Shown one piece after another: positions 9,045-18,212 of a DNA stretch of 64,000 nucleotides. This DNA is from Parahaliea aestuarii. GTDB taxonomy: Bacteria; Pseudomonadota; Gammaproteobacteria; Pseudomonadales; Halieaceae. A program made the translations under genes and the position numbers. The DNA lies in NCBI RefSeq assembly GCF_008064635.1, contig NZ_VRYZ01000004.1:310001-374000 (forward strand), written 5' to 3'. The notes under the pieces are model-generated. The model was not told the DNA's origin and searched no databases. It saw nothing but the letters and a program-made list of their open reading frames with translations. Position 1 is the first letter of the stretch, and each line of letters starts with the position of its first letter.

Positions 9045-10798
9045 GGGAGGCTTCGCAGAAATTCGATCACCAATTGCACGCTGTGCTGGCCGCGAAATTC
9101 ATTGACGTCCAGGCGATAAGCCGCCTCGATCTCGGTAACCGACGCATCGGGCCACAGCTCGGTATCCACGTTGAAGGCGATAGCGTCGACTACGGTGTTG
9201 GTGCCCGGCAGGCCCAGTACAAGCTTCAGGTGGCGTTCACCCACAATGCGCTGGGAGACCACCTGGAAGCGCCCGTCGAACAGGGGCTCCGGGAAGTGCT
9301 GTCCCCAGGGCCCGGCATAGCGCAGGGCGGTAGCCGCCTCGAGGTCGAAGTCCGCCGCGTCCAGCTCGCCGTCCGATTCCACGATGGCCTGCAAATCCAC
9401 GGCGTCGGCGTGGCGCGCTACTTCCTCGACAAATGCACGGCTGAAATCCTCGTACCGCGAGCGCGGCAGGCTGAGGCCGGCGGCCATGGCATGACCGCCG
9501 AATTTGGTAATCAGGCCGGGATGGCGGGTCGCCACAGCATCCAGCACATCGCGAATATGGATACCCTGGATGGAGCGGGCCGAACCCTTGATTTCCATAC
9601 CCGATTCATCGGCGTTGGCGAAGGCAATCGTGGGCCGGTGCAGGCGATCCTTCACCCGCGAGGCGAGAATGCCGATCACGCCCTGGTGCCAGTCGGGATC
9701 AAACAGGGTCATCGCCAGCGGCGGTTCCCCGCCCGCTTCCAGGTCCAGCCCCGCCAGCATCTGCAGCGCCTGGCGTTCCATGCCGCGCTCGATAGTGCGG
9801 CGATCCTGATTGAGCTGGTGCAGCTCGGCGGCGATGCGCCGGGCCTTGCCAGCGTCCTCACTGAGCAGGCACTCAATACCTACGCTCATATCGTCCAGCC
9901 GCCCGGCGGCGTTGAGTCGGGGACCGGCGGCGAAGCCGAGGTCCGAGGCCACCACATTGTGAAAGCGGCGACTCGCCACCTCGAGCAGGGCCAGGATGCC
10001 CGGCCGCGCCTGTCCGGCGCGGATGCGCTTGAGGCCGGCATCTACCAGGATGCGGTTGTTGTGGTCCAGCGGCACCACATCGGCCACGGTGCCCAGCGCC
10101 ACCAGATCCAGCACTTCCGCCATGTTCGGCTCGCCGGTGCCCTGGCGGGTAAACCAGTCGCGCCGGCGCAGTTCCGCCCGCAATGCCAGCATGACATAGA
10201 AAATCACACCGACACCGGCGAGTGCCTTGCTGGGGAAACTGCAGCCAGGCTGGTTGGGGTTCACGATGACCGCGGCGGCGGGCAATTCCCGGCCCGCCAG
10301 GTGGTGGTCTGTGACCAGCGTGTCGATGCCCAGCGCGCGCGCCGCCGCAACCCCTTCGATACTGGAGATGCCGTTGTCCACGGTAATGATGAGATCGGGG
10401 TTTCGCTGTGCCGCCAGCTCGACGATTTCCGGGGTCAGGCCGTAGCCGTAATCGAAACGGTTGGGCACCAGGTAGTCGACGGAGACGGCGCCGAAGCGGC
10501 GCAGGGTCGAAACCGCCAGTGCGGTGCTGGTGGCGCCGTCGGCGTCAAAATCGCCGACAATCAGCAGGCGCTTCTGGCCGGCGATAGCGTCAGCCAGCAG
10601 CTCGGCTGCGGCCTCTGCCCCCAGCATGGATGGCGGGGGCAGCAAGCGATTCAGACCGAGTTCCAGTTCTCCTGCAGAGGCCACGCCGCGATGGCCGTAG
10701 ACCCGGGCCAGCAGCGGATGCAGCCCGGGCGCATCCAGGCTACCCCCCGGCGCGCGGCGGCGAATATGGCGCTGAACGCGGCTCGCGGCGCTGGACAC
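9041..10798 (-). CDS. recJ: Single-stranded-DNA-specific exonuclease RecJ
   Basis: 585 aa from GTG 10798; E. coli RecJ has 577. DHH phosphoesterase motifs are present: VGDFDADGATST (motif I), DNGISS (motif II), the DHH-type VTDHHLAG (motif III) and GVGVIFY. The DHHA1 nucleic-acid-binding region holds FGGHAMAAGLSL. RecJ degrades ssDNA 5'-3' in recombination and mismatch repair. The start lies 5 bp after the thrC stop with no clear SD, suggesting translational coupling. The open frame continues upstream into thrC, but that extension is not RecJ-like. Confidence 0.95.
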   Translation of the reverse strand: MSSAASRVQRHIRRRAPGGSLDAPGLHPLLARVYGHRGVASAGELELGLNRLLPPPSMLGAEAAAELLADAIAGQKRLLIVGDFDADGATSTALAVSTLRRFGAVSVDYLVPNRFDYGYGLTPEIVELAAQRNPDLIITVDNGISSIEGVAAARALGIDTLVTDHHLAGRELPAAAVIVNPNQPGCSFPSKALAGVGVIFYVMLALRAELRRRDWFTRQGTGEPNMAEVLDLVALGTVADVVPLDHNNRILVDAGLKRIRAGQARPGILALLEVASRRFHNVVASDLGFAAGPRLNAAGRLDDMSVGIECLLSEDAGKARRIAAELHQLNQDRRTIERGMERQALQMLAGLDLEAGGEPPLAMTLFDPDWHQGVIGILASRVKDRLHRPTIAFANADESGMEIKGSARSIQGIHIRDVLDAVATRHPGLITKFGGHAMAAGLSLPRSRYEDFSRAFVEEVARHADAVDLQAIVESDGELDAADFDLEAATALRYAGPWGQHFPEPLFDGRFQVVSQRIVGERHLKLVLGLPGTNTVVDAIAFNVDTELWPDASVTEIEAAYRLDVNEFRGQHSVQLVIEFLRSLP

Positions 10799-10802
10799 GG
10801 AC

Positions 10803-12200
10803 TCAAGCGCTGAGGTTGCGCGCCATAAAGGCCTGCACGTCAGCCAGAGTGTTGGGCAGGACCTCGCAGCGCTCGCGGCGCTCGAACAGGTCCTTGAGGT
10901 GCAAGGGCAGGTTCGGCGACTCCACAACGCCGGCCTTCGCCACGGCGTCGGGGAATTTGGCGGGGTGGGCTGTGGCAAGCGTAATGACCGGCACCTCCGG
11001 CGCCAGGCCGGCGTTCAAGGCAGCATTAACGCCGATGGCACTGTGCGGATCCAGCAGGTATTCGCACTGCTGCCAGGTAGCGGCAATCTGTGCACAGGTT
11101 TCTTCGTCGGACACCCGATGACTGCTGAACAGGCTGGCGGCGCGTGTCATGGCAGCTTCCGAGAAGCTGATATCACCTGCGTCAAAGCGCTGCATCAGGT
11201 CGGCAATGGCGGCACCATCGCGGTCGTAGAGATCGAACAGCAGGCGCTCGAAGTTGCTGGACACGGTGATGTCCATGCTCGGCGACAGGGTGTGCTCCAG
11301 CGGCTGGCGGCCGTAGGTACTGGTGGTCATCACCCGGTGCAGTACATCGTTGCTGTTGGTGGCGATGATCAGGCGCTCCACCGGCAGGCCCATATTGCGT
11401 GCCAGGTAGCCTGCAAAGATGTCACCGAAGTTGCCGGTCGGCACCGAGAAAGCCACCGGCCGGGCCGGCGCGCCCAGGGCAAGCCCCGCGTAAAAGTAGT
11501 AGACGATCTGGGCCATGATGCGCGCCCAGTTGATGGAGTTCACCGCCACCAGACTGCGATCCGCCGGCAGGAAGGACTTGTCGGCAAAGCTGGCCTTGAC
11601 CATGGCCTGGCAGTCATCAAAATTGCCCTGCACGGCCAGGTTGTGGATGTTGTCCCCCACCACGGTGGTCATCTGCCGGCGCTGCACTTCGGAAACCCGC
11701 TGGTGCGGGTGCAAAATGAAGATGTCGATGTTGTTGCAGCGTTTGCAACCTTCGATGGCGGCGGAGCCGGTGTCGCCAGAGGTGGCGCCCATGATCACCA
11801 CTTTCTGGTGGCGGCGCTCCAGTACGTAGTCCAGCAGGCGCCCCAGCAACTGCAGGGCAAAATCCTTGAAGGCCAGGGTGGGGCCGTGGAACAGTTCCAG
11901 CACCCACTGGTTGGCGCCGATCTGGACCATCGGTGCCACCGCAGTGTGGCGGAACTCGGCGTAGGTATCGTCAATCAGGGTCTTCAGGTCGTCGGCAGGG
12001 ATACTGTCAGCCACGAAGGGCTCAATAATGCGCCGCGCCAGCGCCGGGTAATCCAGCGCTGCCATTTCGCGCATCTCATCGGCGCTGAAGGTGGGCAGGG
12101 ATTCCGGGACATAGAGCCCGCCGTCACTGGCCATGCCAGTCAGCAGGACCTCTTCGAAACTGAGTGCTGGGGCCTGGCCCCGGGTGCTGATGTACTTCAC
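10803..12200 (-). CDS. thrC: Threonine synthase
   Basis: 465 aa, of the longer threonine synthase class seen in gammaproteobacteria and fungi. The N-terminus (MKYISTRGQAPALSFEEVLL) and the PLP-binding Lys region (PTLAFKDFALQLLG) are typical, as is the phosphate-binding GATSGDTGSAAIEG. It converts O-phosphohomoserine to threonine. It lies in the hom-thrC-recJ arrangement. Confidence 0.97.
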   Translation of the reverse strand: MKYISTRGQAPALSFEEVLLTGMASDGGLYVPESLPTFSADEMREMAALDYPALARRIIEPFVADSIPADDLKTLIDDTYAEFRHTAVAPMVQIGANQWVLELFHGPTLAFKDFALQLLGRLLDYVLERRHQKVVIMGATSGDTGSAAIEGCKRCNNIDIFILHPHQRVSEVQRRQMTTVVGDNIHNLAVQGNFDDCQAMVKASFADKSFLPADRSLVAVNSINWARIMAQIVYYFYAGLALGAPARPVAFSVPTGNFGDIFAGYLARNMGLPVERLIIATNSNDVLHRVMTTSTYGRQPLEHTLSPSMDITVSSNFERLLFDLYDRDGAAIADLMQRFDAGDISFSEAAMTRAASLFSSHRVSDEETCAQIAATWQQCEYLLDPHSAIGVNAALNAGLAPEVPVITLATAHPAKFPDAVAKAGVVESPNLPLHLKDLFERRERCEVLPNTLADVQAFMARNLSA

Positions 12201-12242
12201 GTCTGCTACCTGTGTTGTCCGCTGTGCCCGTCGCTGAACGGG

Positions 12243-13550
12243 TCAGCCGTCCAGTTCTTCCACCCGGATACGGGAGATGCTGCTACTGATACTGTCGAGC
12301 GCTTCCATGCGCGCCACCGCCTCGTCGACCTTGCCCTGGGCGGCGTGGCTGGTGAGCACGATGACCGGCACCCGGGTAGCGCCGGGGGGCGGGGCTTTCT
12401 GGATGATGGCCTCGATGCTGATGCCCAGGTCACTGAGAATGGTCGCCACTTTTGACAGTACGCCCGGCTTGTCTTCCGCCTCAATGCGCAGGTACCAGGG
12501 GGTGACTACATCGGCCATCGGCACAATCGGCAGGTCGCGCAGGGCGTCATCGGTCACCGACAGGGAAGGCACGCGATTTTCCTGCTCGGCGCTGATATCG
12601 CGGGCCAGATCCACCAGGTCCGCCACTACCGCGGAAGCGGTGGGCGCGGCGCCGGCGCCGGCGCCGTAGTACAGGGTCGGGCCCACGGCGCTGCCCTCCA
12701 CCAGCACGGCATTCTTGACGCCGTTGACGTTGGCCAGCAGGCGCTCCTTGGGAATCAGCGTGGGATGCACCCGCAATTCGACCCCGGCGTCGCTCTGCTT
12801 GGCCACTCCCAGGTGCTTGACCCGGTAACCCAGCTCTTCGGCGTAATCCATGTCCTGTGGGGTGAGACGGGTAATGCCCTCGGTATACACCGACTCGAAC
12901 TGCAGCGGAATGCCGAAGGCCAGGGAGGCGAGAATCACCAGTTTGTGGGCGGCGTCGATGCCTTCAACGTCAAAGGTCGGGTCCGCCTCGGCGTAGCCCA
13001 GTGCCTGCGCTTCCGCCAGTACATCGGAGAACTCCCGGCCGTGTTCGCGCATCTCGCTGAGAATGAAGTTGCCGGTACCGTTGATAATACCCGCCAGCCA
13101 CTCGATGCGGTTGCCGGCCAGGCCTTCGCGCAGGGCCTTGATGATAGGAATACCGCCGGCCACCGCGGCCTCGTAACGCACTGCCACACCGTGCTCGGCG
13201 GCCAGGGCGAAAATTTCGTTGCCGTGTTCGGCAATCAATGCCTTGTTCGCAGTGACAATGTGCTTGCCGTTGCGAATCGCCGTTTCCACCAGTTCGCGCG
13301 CCACGGTGGTGCCGCCAATCAGCTCCACCACAATGTCCACGTCTTCGTCGCGGGCGACGTCGAAAATATCGCGAGTGACCCGGGTAGTGCTGAGATCGCA
13401 CAGGGGGTTGTCGCGGCGGGCGCCGACCAGGCTTATCTCGAGCGGCGCCTGGGCGCGGGCGGCGATTTCCACCGCGTTTTCGCGCAGTACATTAAAGGTA
13501 CCGCCACCGACGGTGCCGAGGCCGCAAAGGCCGATCTTTACAGGTTTCAA
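12243..13550 (-). CDS. hom: Homoserine dehydrogenase with C-terminal ACT domain
   Basis: 435 aa. The N-terminal Rossmann fold shows GLCGLGTVGGGTF. The catalytic region includes the substrate-binding GIINGTGNFIL and ATP-grasp-free HSD core (LGYAEADPTFDVEGIDAAHK). A C-terminal ACT domain (~350-430) is the likely threonine-feedback site. The start is an uncommon TTG at 13550 preceded by AGGTG; no ATG lies nearby in frame. It reduces aspartate semialdehyde to homoserine. The next gene, thrC, follows after 42 bp. Confidence 0.97.
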   Translation of the reverse strand: MKPVKIGLCGLGTVGGGTFNVLRENAVEIAARAQAPLEISLVGARRDNPLCDLSTTRVTRDIFDVARDEDVDIVVELIGGTTVARELVETAIRNGKHIVTANKALIAEHGNEIFALAAEHGVAVRYEAAVAGGIPIIKALREGLAGNRIEWLAGIINGTGNFILSEMREHGREFSDVLAEAQALGYAEADPTFDVEGIDAAHKLVILASLAFGIPLQFESVYTEGITRLTPQDMDYAEELGYRVKHLGVAKQSDAGVELRVHPTLIPKERLLANVNGVKNAVLVEGSAVGPTLYYGAGAGAAPTASAVVADLVDLARDISAEQENRVPSLSVTDDALRDLPIVPMADVVTPWYLRIEAEDKPGVLSKVATILSDLGISIEAIIQKAPPPGATRVPVIVLTSHAAQGKVDEAVARMEALDSISSSISRIRVEELDG

Positions 13551-13589
13551 GCTACACCTACTTGCTAGTGATCACAGTGGCCGGCCCAG

Positions 13590-14786
13590 TCAGGCCGGAA
13601 TGGCGCCGTCCTGTTTGAACATGCGCCGGATATTACGGATGGCCTGGCGGGTGCGGTGTTCGTTCTCTATCAGTCCGAAGCGCACATAGCCCTCACCGTA
13701 CTCGCCGAAACCGACACCGGGAGACACTGCCACTTTGGCCTCTTCCAGCAACTTTTTGCTGAATTCGAGGGAACCCATCTCGCGGTAGAACTCCGGCAGC
13801 CGGGCCCACACAAACATGGTGGCCTTCGGTGGAGTGACCGGCCAGCCGGCGGAGTTGAGTCCGCCGCAGAGCACATCCCGGCGCGACTTGTACATGGCGT
13901 TGATCTCGGCAACGCAGCTCTGGTCGCCTTCCAGCGCGGCGATGGCCGCCACCTGGATGGGAGTGAACATACCGTAATCGAGGTAGGACTTCATCCGCGC
14001 CAGGGCGCCCACCAGTTCCCGGTTGCCACAGCAGAAGCCGACCCGCCAGCCGGGCATATTGTAGCTCTTGGACATGCTGAAGAATTCCACCGCGATATCA
14101 CGGGCACCTTCAACTTGCAGGATGGAGGGCGCCACATAGCCATCGAAGCAGAGGTCGGCGTAGGCCAGGTCGTGCACCACCCAGATTTCGTGCTCGCGGG
14201 CGATGGCGACGACTTTCTCGAAGAAGTCCAGTTCCACGCAGTGACCGGTGGGGTTGGAAGGGAAGCTCAGCACCAGCATCTTGGGTCGCGGCCAGCTGTT
14301 GCGAATGGCGCTTTCCAGTTCCTCGAAGAAGGTCTGTTCGCTGTCGGCCATCGGCACGTGGCGGATGTCGGCACCGGATATCACAAAACCGTAGGGATGG
14401 ATCGGGTAGGCCGGGTTGGGGACCAGGATGGCGTCGCCGGGGCCGGTGGTGGCCAGGGCGAGGTGGGCCAGCCCCTCCTTGGAACCCAGCGTGACGATGG
14501 CCTCGCTGGCCGGGTCCAGGGTCACGTCGTAGCGCCGCTGGTACCAGTCGCAGATGGCCTTGCGCAGGCGCGGAATACCCTTGGACTGGGAGTAGCGGTG
14601 AGTATCACCGCGGCGCGCGGTTTCCACCAGTTTGTCGACGATATGGGCGGGCGTGGGCTGGTCGGGGTTGCCCATGCCGAAATCGATCACGTCCTCCCCC
14701 GCCGCACGCGCCTTCTGCTTCAACTCGCCAATAATATTGAACACATAGGGGGGCAGGCGCTGAATGCGCTGAAACTGGCTTTCCAC
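13590..14786 (-). CDS. alaC: Alanine transaminase, AlaC-type
   Basis: 398 aa from GTG 14786. Very close to AlaC/YfdZ throughout: [11 protein letters not shown] at the N-terminus, [24 protein letters not shown], and the PLP lysine in [15 protein letters not shown]. It makes alanine from pyruvate and glutamate. An upstream in-frame GTG at 14861 would lie inside the predicted promoter at 14846-14874, so the later GTG is preferred. In Pseudomonas dsbC is followed directly by hom, so alaC appears to be inserted between them here. Confidence 0.92.
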   Translation of the reverse strand: MESQFQRIQRLPPYVFNIIGELKQKARAAGEDVIDFGMGNPDQPTPAHIVDKLVETARRGDTHRYSQSKGIPRLRKAICDWYQRRYDVTLDPASEAIVTLGSKEGLAHLALATTGPGDAILVPNPAYPIHPYGFVISGADIRHVPMADSEQTFFEELESAIRNSWPRPKMLVLSFPSNPTGHCVELDFFEKVVAIAREHEIWVVHDLAYADLCFDGYVAPSILQVEGARDIAVEFFSMSKSYNMPGWRVGFCCGNRELVGALARMKSYLDYGMFTPIQVAAIAALEGDQSCVAEINAMYKSRRDVLCGGLNSAGWPVTPPKATMFVWARLPEFYREMGSLEFSKKLLEEAKVAVSPGVGFGEYGEGYVRFGLIENEHRTRQAIRNIRRMFKQDGAIPA

Positions 14787-14845
14787 GTCGATTGGGTCCG
14801 ATCGAATGCCGCCCGCAGGCGGCGGGGTTGTCAAAAAGGTGGGAA

Positions 14846-14874
14846 ACAGTACTGAGTCCACTGGGGACTGTCAA
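14846..14874 (-). promoter_or_regulatory. Predicted sigma70 promoter for alaC-hom-thrC-recJ
   Basis: On the minus strand a perfect TTGACA (14874-14869) and TACTGT (14851-14846) are 17 bp apart. It sits just upstream of the GTG start at 14786 and after the dsbC gene. Confidence 0.65.
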
Positions 14875-14911
14875 CGCGCCCGGCAGCAATAGCGTAAAAG
14901 GCCGGTTATTT

Positions 14912-14933
14912 GAGCCGCGAAACGCCGCGGCTC
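14912..14933 (-). terminator. Hairpin after dsbC
   Basis: GAGCCGCG-N6-CGCGGCTC forms an 8-bp stem right after the dsbC stop. No U-tract follows on the minus strand, so intrinsic termination would be weak. Confidence 0.35.
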
Positions 14934-14937
14934 GCGC

Positions 14938-15687
14938 TTACTTGAGACCCAGGGTCACCATCAATTCGTCGGCGCTCTGGTAGCCGGGAATCATCTGCCC
15001 GCTCTCGGTGATGATGGCGGGCGTGCCGCGCACACCGAGCTCCTGCCCCAGGGCATACTCGGCAGCGATCGGATTGCCGGAGCAGACGTTGTCGGGCACC
15101 GCCTCGCGGTTTTTCAGCTTGGTCAGGGTATCCTGCGGGTCGTCGGCGCACCAGGCGCTGGCCAATTGCCGGAAACCCGGGGAACCGAGCCCCGCCCGCG
15201 GATAGGCCAGGTACCGCACTTCCACCCCGCGCTTGTTCAGCTCGGGAACTTCCTTGTGCAGCTTCTGGCAGTAGAAACAGGTAACGTCGGTGAATACCGT
15301 GATATGGGTGCGGGCTTCGCCCTCCGGCGCAAAGATAATCATGTCGTCGGTGCTGACCTTGGCCAGGCGCTCAAGGCGCATACCGTCGCGGCGTTTTTCC
15401 GCCAGGTTCACATAACCCTGCGGACTCACGGTGAACAGGTCACCCACCACGAAATAGTCGCCCTTTGCAGTGGCATAGACCAGCGGGCCGTTGGCAAACT
15501 GCACTTCGTACATACCCGGCAGTTCGCTGGTGGAAACCGACTCGATCTTGAGTCCCGTGGACTGCACTTCCATTGCGGCGCGCAGTTTGTCTGCCACCGA
15601 CTTGTCCACCGGCTCGCCAGCCTGTGCGCCACCGGCAATCAGTGCGCTGGCGGCGGCCACGATGGCGGCGAATTTTCGTAAGGTCAT
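14938..15687 (-). CDS. dsbC: Thiol:disulfide interchange protein DsbC
   Basis: 249 aa with a Sec signal peptide (~1-23, ending GGAQA). An N-terminal DsbC dimerisation domain is followed by a thioredoxin fold with active-site C137-F-Y-C140 and a structural pair C180/C202. The spacings (40 and 22 residues) equal those of E. coli DsbC. The cis-proline loop GTPAII is present. It isomerises wrong disulfides in the periplasm and is recycled by DsbD. Confidence 0.96.
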   Translation of the reverse strand: MTLRKFAAIVAAASALIAGGAQAGEPVDKSVADKLRAAMEVQSTGLKIESVSTSELPGMYEVQFANGPLVYATAKGDYFVVGDLFTVSPQGYVNLAEKRRDGMRLERLAKVSTDDMIIFAPEGEARTHITVFTDVTCFYCQKLHKEVPELNKRGVEVRYLAYPRAGLGSPGFRQLASAWCADDPQDTLTKLKNREAVPDNVCSGNPIAAEYALGQELGVRGTPAIITESGQMIPGYQSADELMVTLGLK

Positions 15688-15874
15688 AGTCGTTCCCCTG
15701 TCTGCCCTCGCGGGCGGTTGTCACATTGCGCAGGCTTTGAGCCCGCTATCGCTTATTAGTTCCTCGCAACCGCGCAGTACACGGCGGGCGTAGAGTTTAA
15801 TACGATACCCGGGGAAAAGCGCAATAGCGGGACTTGTGGGCGGGCCTGGCACGCTGCACTCTAGCGACATACAG

Positions 15875-15934
15875 CCGAGCGCGGCCCGGCCGAGCGCGGC
15901 CCGGCCGATCGCGGCCCGGCCGATCGCGGCCCGG
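15875..15934. repeat. Four tandem 15-bp GC-rich repeats
   Basis: Four consecutive copies of CCGAGCGCGGCCCGG; copies 3 and 4 carry T in place of G at position 5. They lie in the 314-bp non-coding stretch between rplS and dsbC, which otherwise holds only the rplS terminator. No coding signal is seen. Confidence 0.9.
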
Positions 15935-15953
15935 CCCATCCATGAGGCATAAA

Positions 15954-15979
15954 CGAAAAAGCGGCCACACGGGCCGCTT
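15954..15979 (-). terminator. Rho-independent terminator of the rpsP-rimM-trmD-rplS operon
   Basis: Minus strand AAGCGGCC-CGTGT-GGCCGCTT, an 8-bp stem with 5-nt loop, followed by TTTTTCGTTT, 23 bp beyond the rplS stop. Confidence 0.88.
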
Positions 15980-16001
15980 GGGGTACTGCCTGGAAAGTGG
16001 C

Positions 16002-16358
16002 TTAGTTGGCCAGCTTCTCCTTGATACGGGCCGCCTTGCCGCTCAGCTCGCGCAGGTAGTAGAGCTTGGCCTGGCGCACGTCGCCGCGACGCTTGACGGA
16101 AATGCTGTCCACCAGCGGGCTGTAAGTCTGGAAAGTACGCTCGACGCCCACACCATGGGAAATCTTGCGCACAGTGAAGGCTGAGTTCAGGCCGCGGTTA
16201 CGCTTGCCGATCACCACGCCTTCGAAGGCCTGCAGACGCTCGCGGGCGCCTTCCTTGACTTTTACCTGCACAACCACGGTGTCACCCGGGCTGAACTCAG
16301 GCAGTTCTTTTTGCATCTGTTCAGCGTCGAGCTGAGAGATAATCTTGTTGGTGCTCAT
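16002..16358 (-). CDS. rplS: 50S ribosomal protein L19
   Basis: 118 aa from ATG 16358; the open frame runs 16 codons further but only this start gives the L19 N-terminus ([15 protein letters not shown]). Family motifs [13 protein letters not shown] and [13 protein letters not shown] are present. L19 sits at the 30S-50S interface. Last gene of the rpsP-rimM-trmD-rplS operon. Confidence 0.97.
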   Translation of the reverse strand: MSTNKIISQLDAEQMQKELPEFSPGDTVVVQVKVKEGARERLQAFEGVVIGKRNRGLNSAFTVRKISHGVGVERTFQTYSPLVDSISVKRRGDVRQAKLYYLRELSGKAARIKEKLAN

Positions 16359-16395
16359 GGTGTGCTCCTGTCGTGTCAAACTCGTAGCTTCACAG

Positions 16396-17172
16396 CTAGC
16401 GATCAATTAAGTCAGTGTCAGCGGCCGCCCGCTCCCGGCGGTATGCAGCCAGCAATTCCTCTTCCTCGGGCGTCATCGCCCTGCCTTCCAGCAGGTCCGG
16501 GCGACGCTCCAGCGTACGCCCCAAAGCCTGTTTCAGGCGCCAGCGGCGGATCTTTTCGTGATCCCCGCTGAGCAATACTTCCGGTACCGCCCTGCCCTCA
16601 AAATGCTCGGGCCGGGTGTAGTGCGGGCAGTCCAGCAGGCCGTTGGCGTAGGAGTCTTCCTCCGCCGAGGCCTCGTGACCCAGCACACCGGGCAACTGGC
16701 GCGTTACCGCGTCGATGACCACCATGGCGGCGAGTTCGCCACCCGTTAGTACGTAATCACCGATGGACAGTTCCTCGTCCACCTCGGTTTCTATCAGGCG
16801 CTCGTCGACACCCTCATAGCGACCGGCAACCAGGATCAGCGCTGCCTTGTCGGCCAGCTCCACCGCCCGGCGGTGGTCAAAACGCCTGCCCTGGGGCGAG
16901 AGGTAGACCACATGGGCCTTTGCCCCGCCGTCACGCTCCGCCTGCTCCCGCGCAGCGGCAATGGCCTGCTGCAGCGGATCAATCTTCATCAACATGCCCG
17001 GGCCGCCGCCGTAGGGCCTGTCGTCCACCGTGCGGTGGCGATCCACGGTGTAATCGCGCGGGTTGCTGTGGCTTACCGACACCAGCCCCTGCTTCACCGC
17101 CCGACCGGTCACCCCGTGCTCGGTCACAGCATCGAACATTTCCGGGAACAGGCTTACCAGTGCAATATGCAT
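16396..17172 (-). CDS. trmD: tRNA (guanine-N1-)-methyltransferase
   Basis: 258 aa, typical length. Starts [29 protein letters not shown] and the SAM-binding trefoil knot ([32 protein letters not shown]) are intact. It makes m1G37 in tRNAs reading CNN/GGN codons to prevent frameshifting. Confidence 0.98.
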   Translation of the reverse strand: MHIALVSLFPEMFDAVTEHGVTGRAVKQGLVSVSHSNPRDYTVDRHRTVDDRPYGGGPGMLMKIDPLQQAIAAAREQAERDGGAKAHVVYLSPQGRRFDHRRAVELADKAALILVAGRYEGVDERLIETEVDEELSIGDYVLTGGELAAMVVIDAVTRQLPGVLGHEASAEEDSYANGLLDCPHYTRPEHFEGRAVPEVLLSGDHEKIRRWRLKQALGRTLERRPDLLEGRAMTPEEEELLAAYRRERAAADTDLIDR

Positions 17173-17226
17173 TGAGCCCCGCCCCCTGCGCGTTCGTTCT
17201 CCAGTGGCTGGCGATTCACCCGGACA

Positions 17227-17769
17227 CTAGTCGTCCAGGAACCAGTCCACCTCAATTCTGCCCGCTTCTACATCCACCCGGGTCACCACGTCGCCGGGGA
17301 GATAGGGAATCAGGCGCTCCCTGTCGTCGATGCTGCCATCGCCGGCTTTCACCACCAGCACATCGTTGGCGCCGGTCTCGATCAGGTAGTCGACCCTGCC
17401 CAGCAGGACCTCGCCCTCATCGGTCGCGCACCAGACAGACAGCCCTTCCAGTTCATGCCAGTAGAAGTCGCCCTCTTCCAGCACCGGCAGACTGTCCGCC
17501 GCAACCGCCACTTCCAGGCCGCGAAAAGTTTCCGCGGCAGTGCGATCATCAACGCCGCGGATATGGGCTACCAGCCCCCTACCCTGACGTTTGCCGGCGT
17601 CGAACTCGATCGGCTCACTGCCATCGCGACGCCGCAGCACCCACCCCTGGTACTTCAGGAAATTTTCCTGGGGGTCGGTATAGGAGTGAATTTTGACCCA
17701 GCCCTTGATGCCAAAACAGCCGGTAATCTTACCGACTGTCAGCAGCTCGCTGGCCAGATGATCACTCAT
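17227..17769 (-). CDS. rimM: Ribosome maturation factor RimM
   Basis: 180 aa with the two family beta-barrel halves: an N-terminal RimM domain (VGKITGCFGIKGWVKI) and a C-terminal PRC-barrel (FYWHELEGLSV, PYLPGDVVTRVD). It assists assembly of the 30S head by binding S19. It starts 13 bp after rpsP. Confidence 0.97.
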   Translation of the reverse strand: MSDHLASELLTVGKITGCFGIKGWVKIHSYTDPQENFLKYQGWVLRRRDGSEPIEFDAGKRQGRGLVAHIRGVDDRTAAETFRGLEVAVAADSLPVLEEGDFYWHELEGLSVWCATDEGEVLLGRVDYLIETGANDVLVVKAGDGSIDDRERLIPYLPGDVVTRVDVEAGRIEVDWFLDD

Positions 17770-17782
17770 GCGCCGAGCCGAA

Positions 17783-18028
17783 TCAGGCTGCGGTGTTTTC
17801 CTTCAGCAGACGGGCAACGCGCTCGGAGACCTGAGCGCCCTGGCCCTGCCAGTACTCGATGCGGTCGGTGTCGATACGCAGACGCTCTTCCTGACCACGC
17901 GCTACCGGGTTGAAGAAACCCACGCGCTCGATGAAACGACCGTTGCGAGAGGTGCGGCTGTCGGTCACAGTCAGGTGGTAGAACGGGCGCTTTTTAGCAC
18001 CGCCACGGGACAAACGAATAGTTACCAT
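17783..18028 (-). CDS. rpsP: 30S ribosomal protein S16
   Basis: 81 aa from ATG 18028 ([19 protein letters not shown]). The family signature [12 protein letters not shown] is present. First gene of the operon; a 19-codon in-frame extension to 18085 is not S16-like and is rejected. Confidence 0.97.
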   Translation of the reverse strand: MVTIRLSRGGAKKRPFYHLTVTDSRTSRNGRFIERVGFFNPVARGQEERLRIDTDRIEYWQGQGAQVSERVARLLKENTAA

Positions 18029-18121
18029 ATTCCGTAAATTCCTGAAAAATAAGGGGGAATTCGGGCTATCCGGCCAAAATTCCACGGCAAATTACCGGCA
18101 CCGGGGCCGGAAAGGTGGCGT

Positions 18122-18149
18122 ATCATACGGAAAACGGGGCATTAGTAAA
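18122..18149 (-). promoter_or_regulatory. Predicted promoter of the rpsP operon
   Basis: Minus strand TTTACT (18149-18144) and TATGAT (18127-18122) with a 16-bp spacer, about 95 bp upstream of rpsP, in the only sizeable gap before the operon. Confidence 0.5.
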
Positions 18150-18187
18150 ACCCCCCGAGGTGGAAATTTTGCAGTAGTTCCGGGGGC
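18146..18187 (-). terminator. Possible terminator after ffh
   Basis: On the minus strand CCCCCG pairs with CGGGGG across a 23-nt loop, followed by GTTTTAC. The short stem and long loop make it a weak candidate; it overlaps the rpsP promoter. Confidence 0.35.
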
Positions 18188-18212
18188 TTAGCCAACGATT
18201 ACCGGCAACGAC

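Noticed and set aside
9005-10813. 602-codon open frame opposite recJ
   Set aside because: Antisense shadow with biased composition; recJ is certain.
15875-15934. CRISPR or REP element
   Set aside because: Units are contiguous with no spacers and only 15 bp long.
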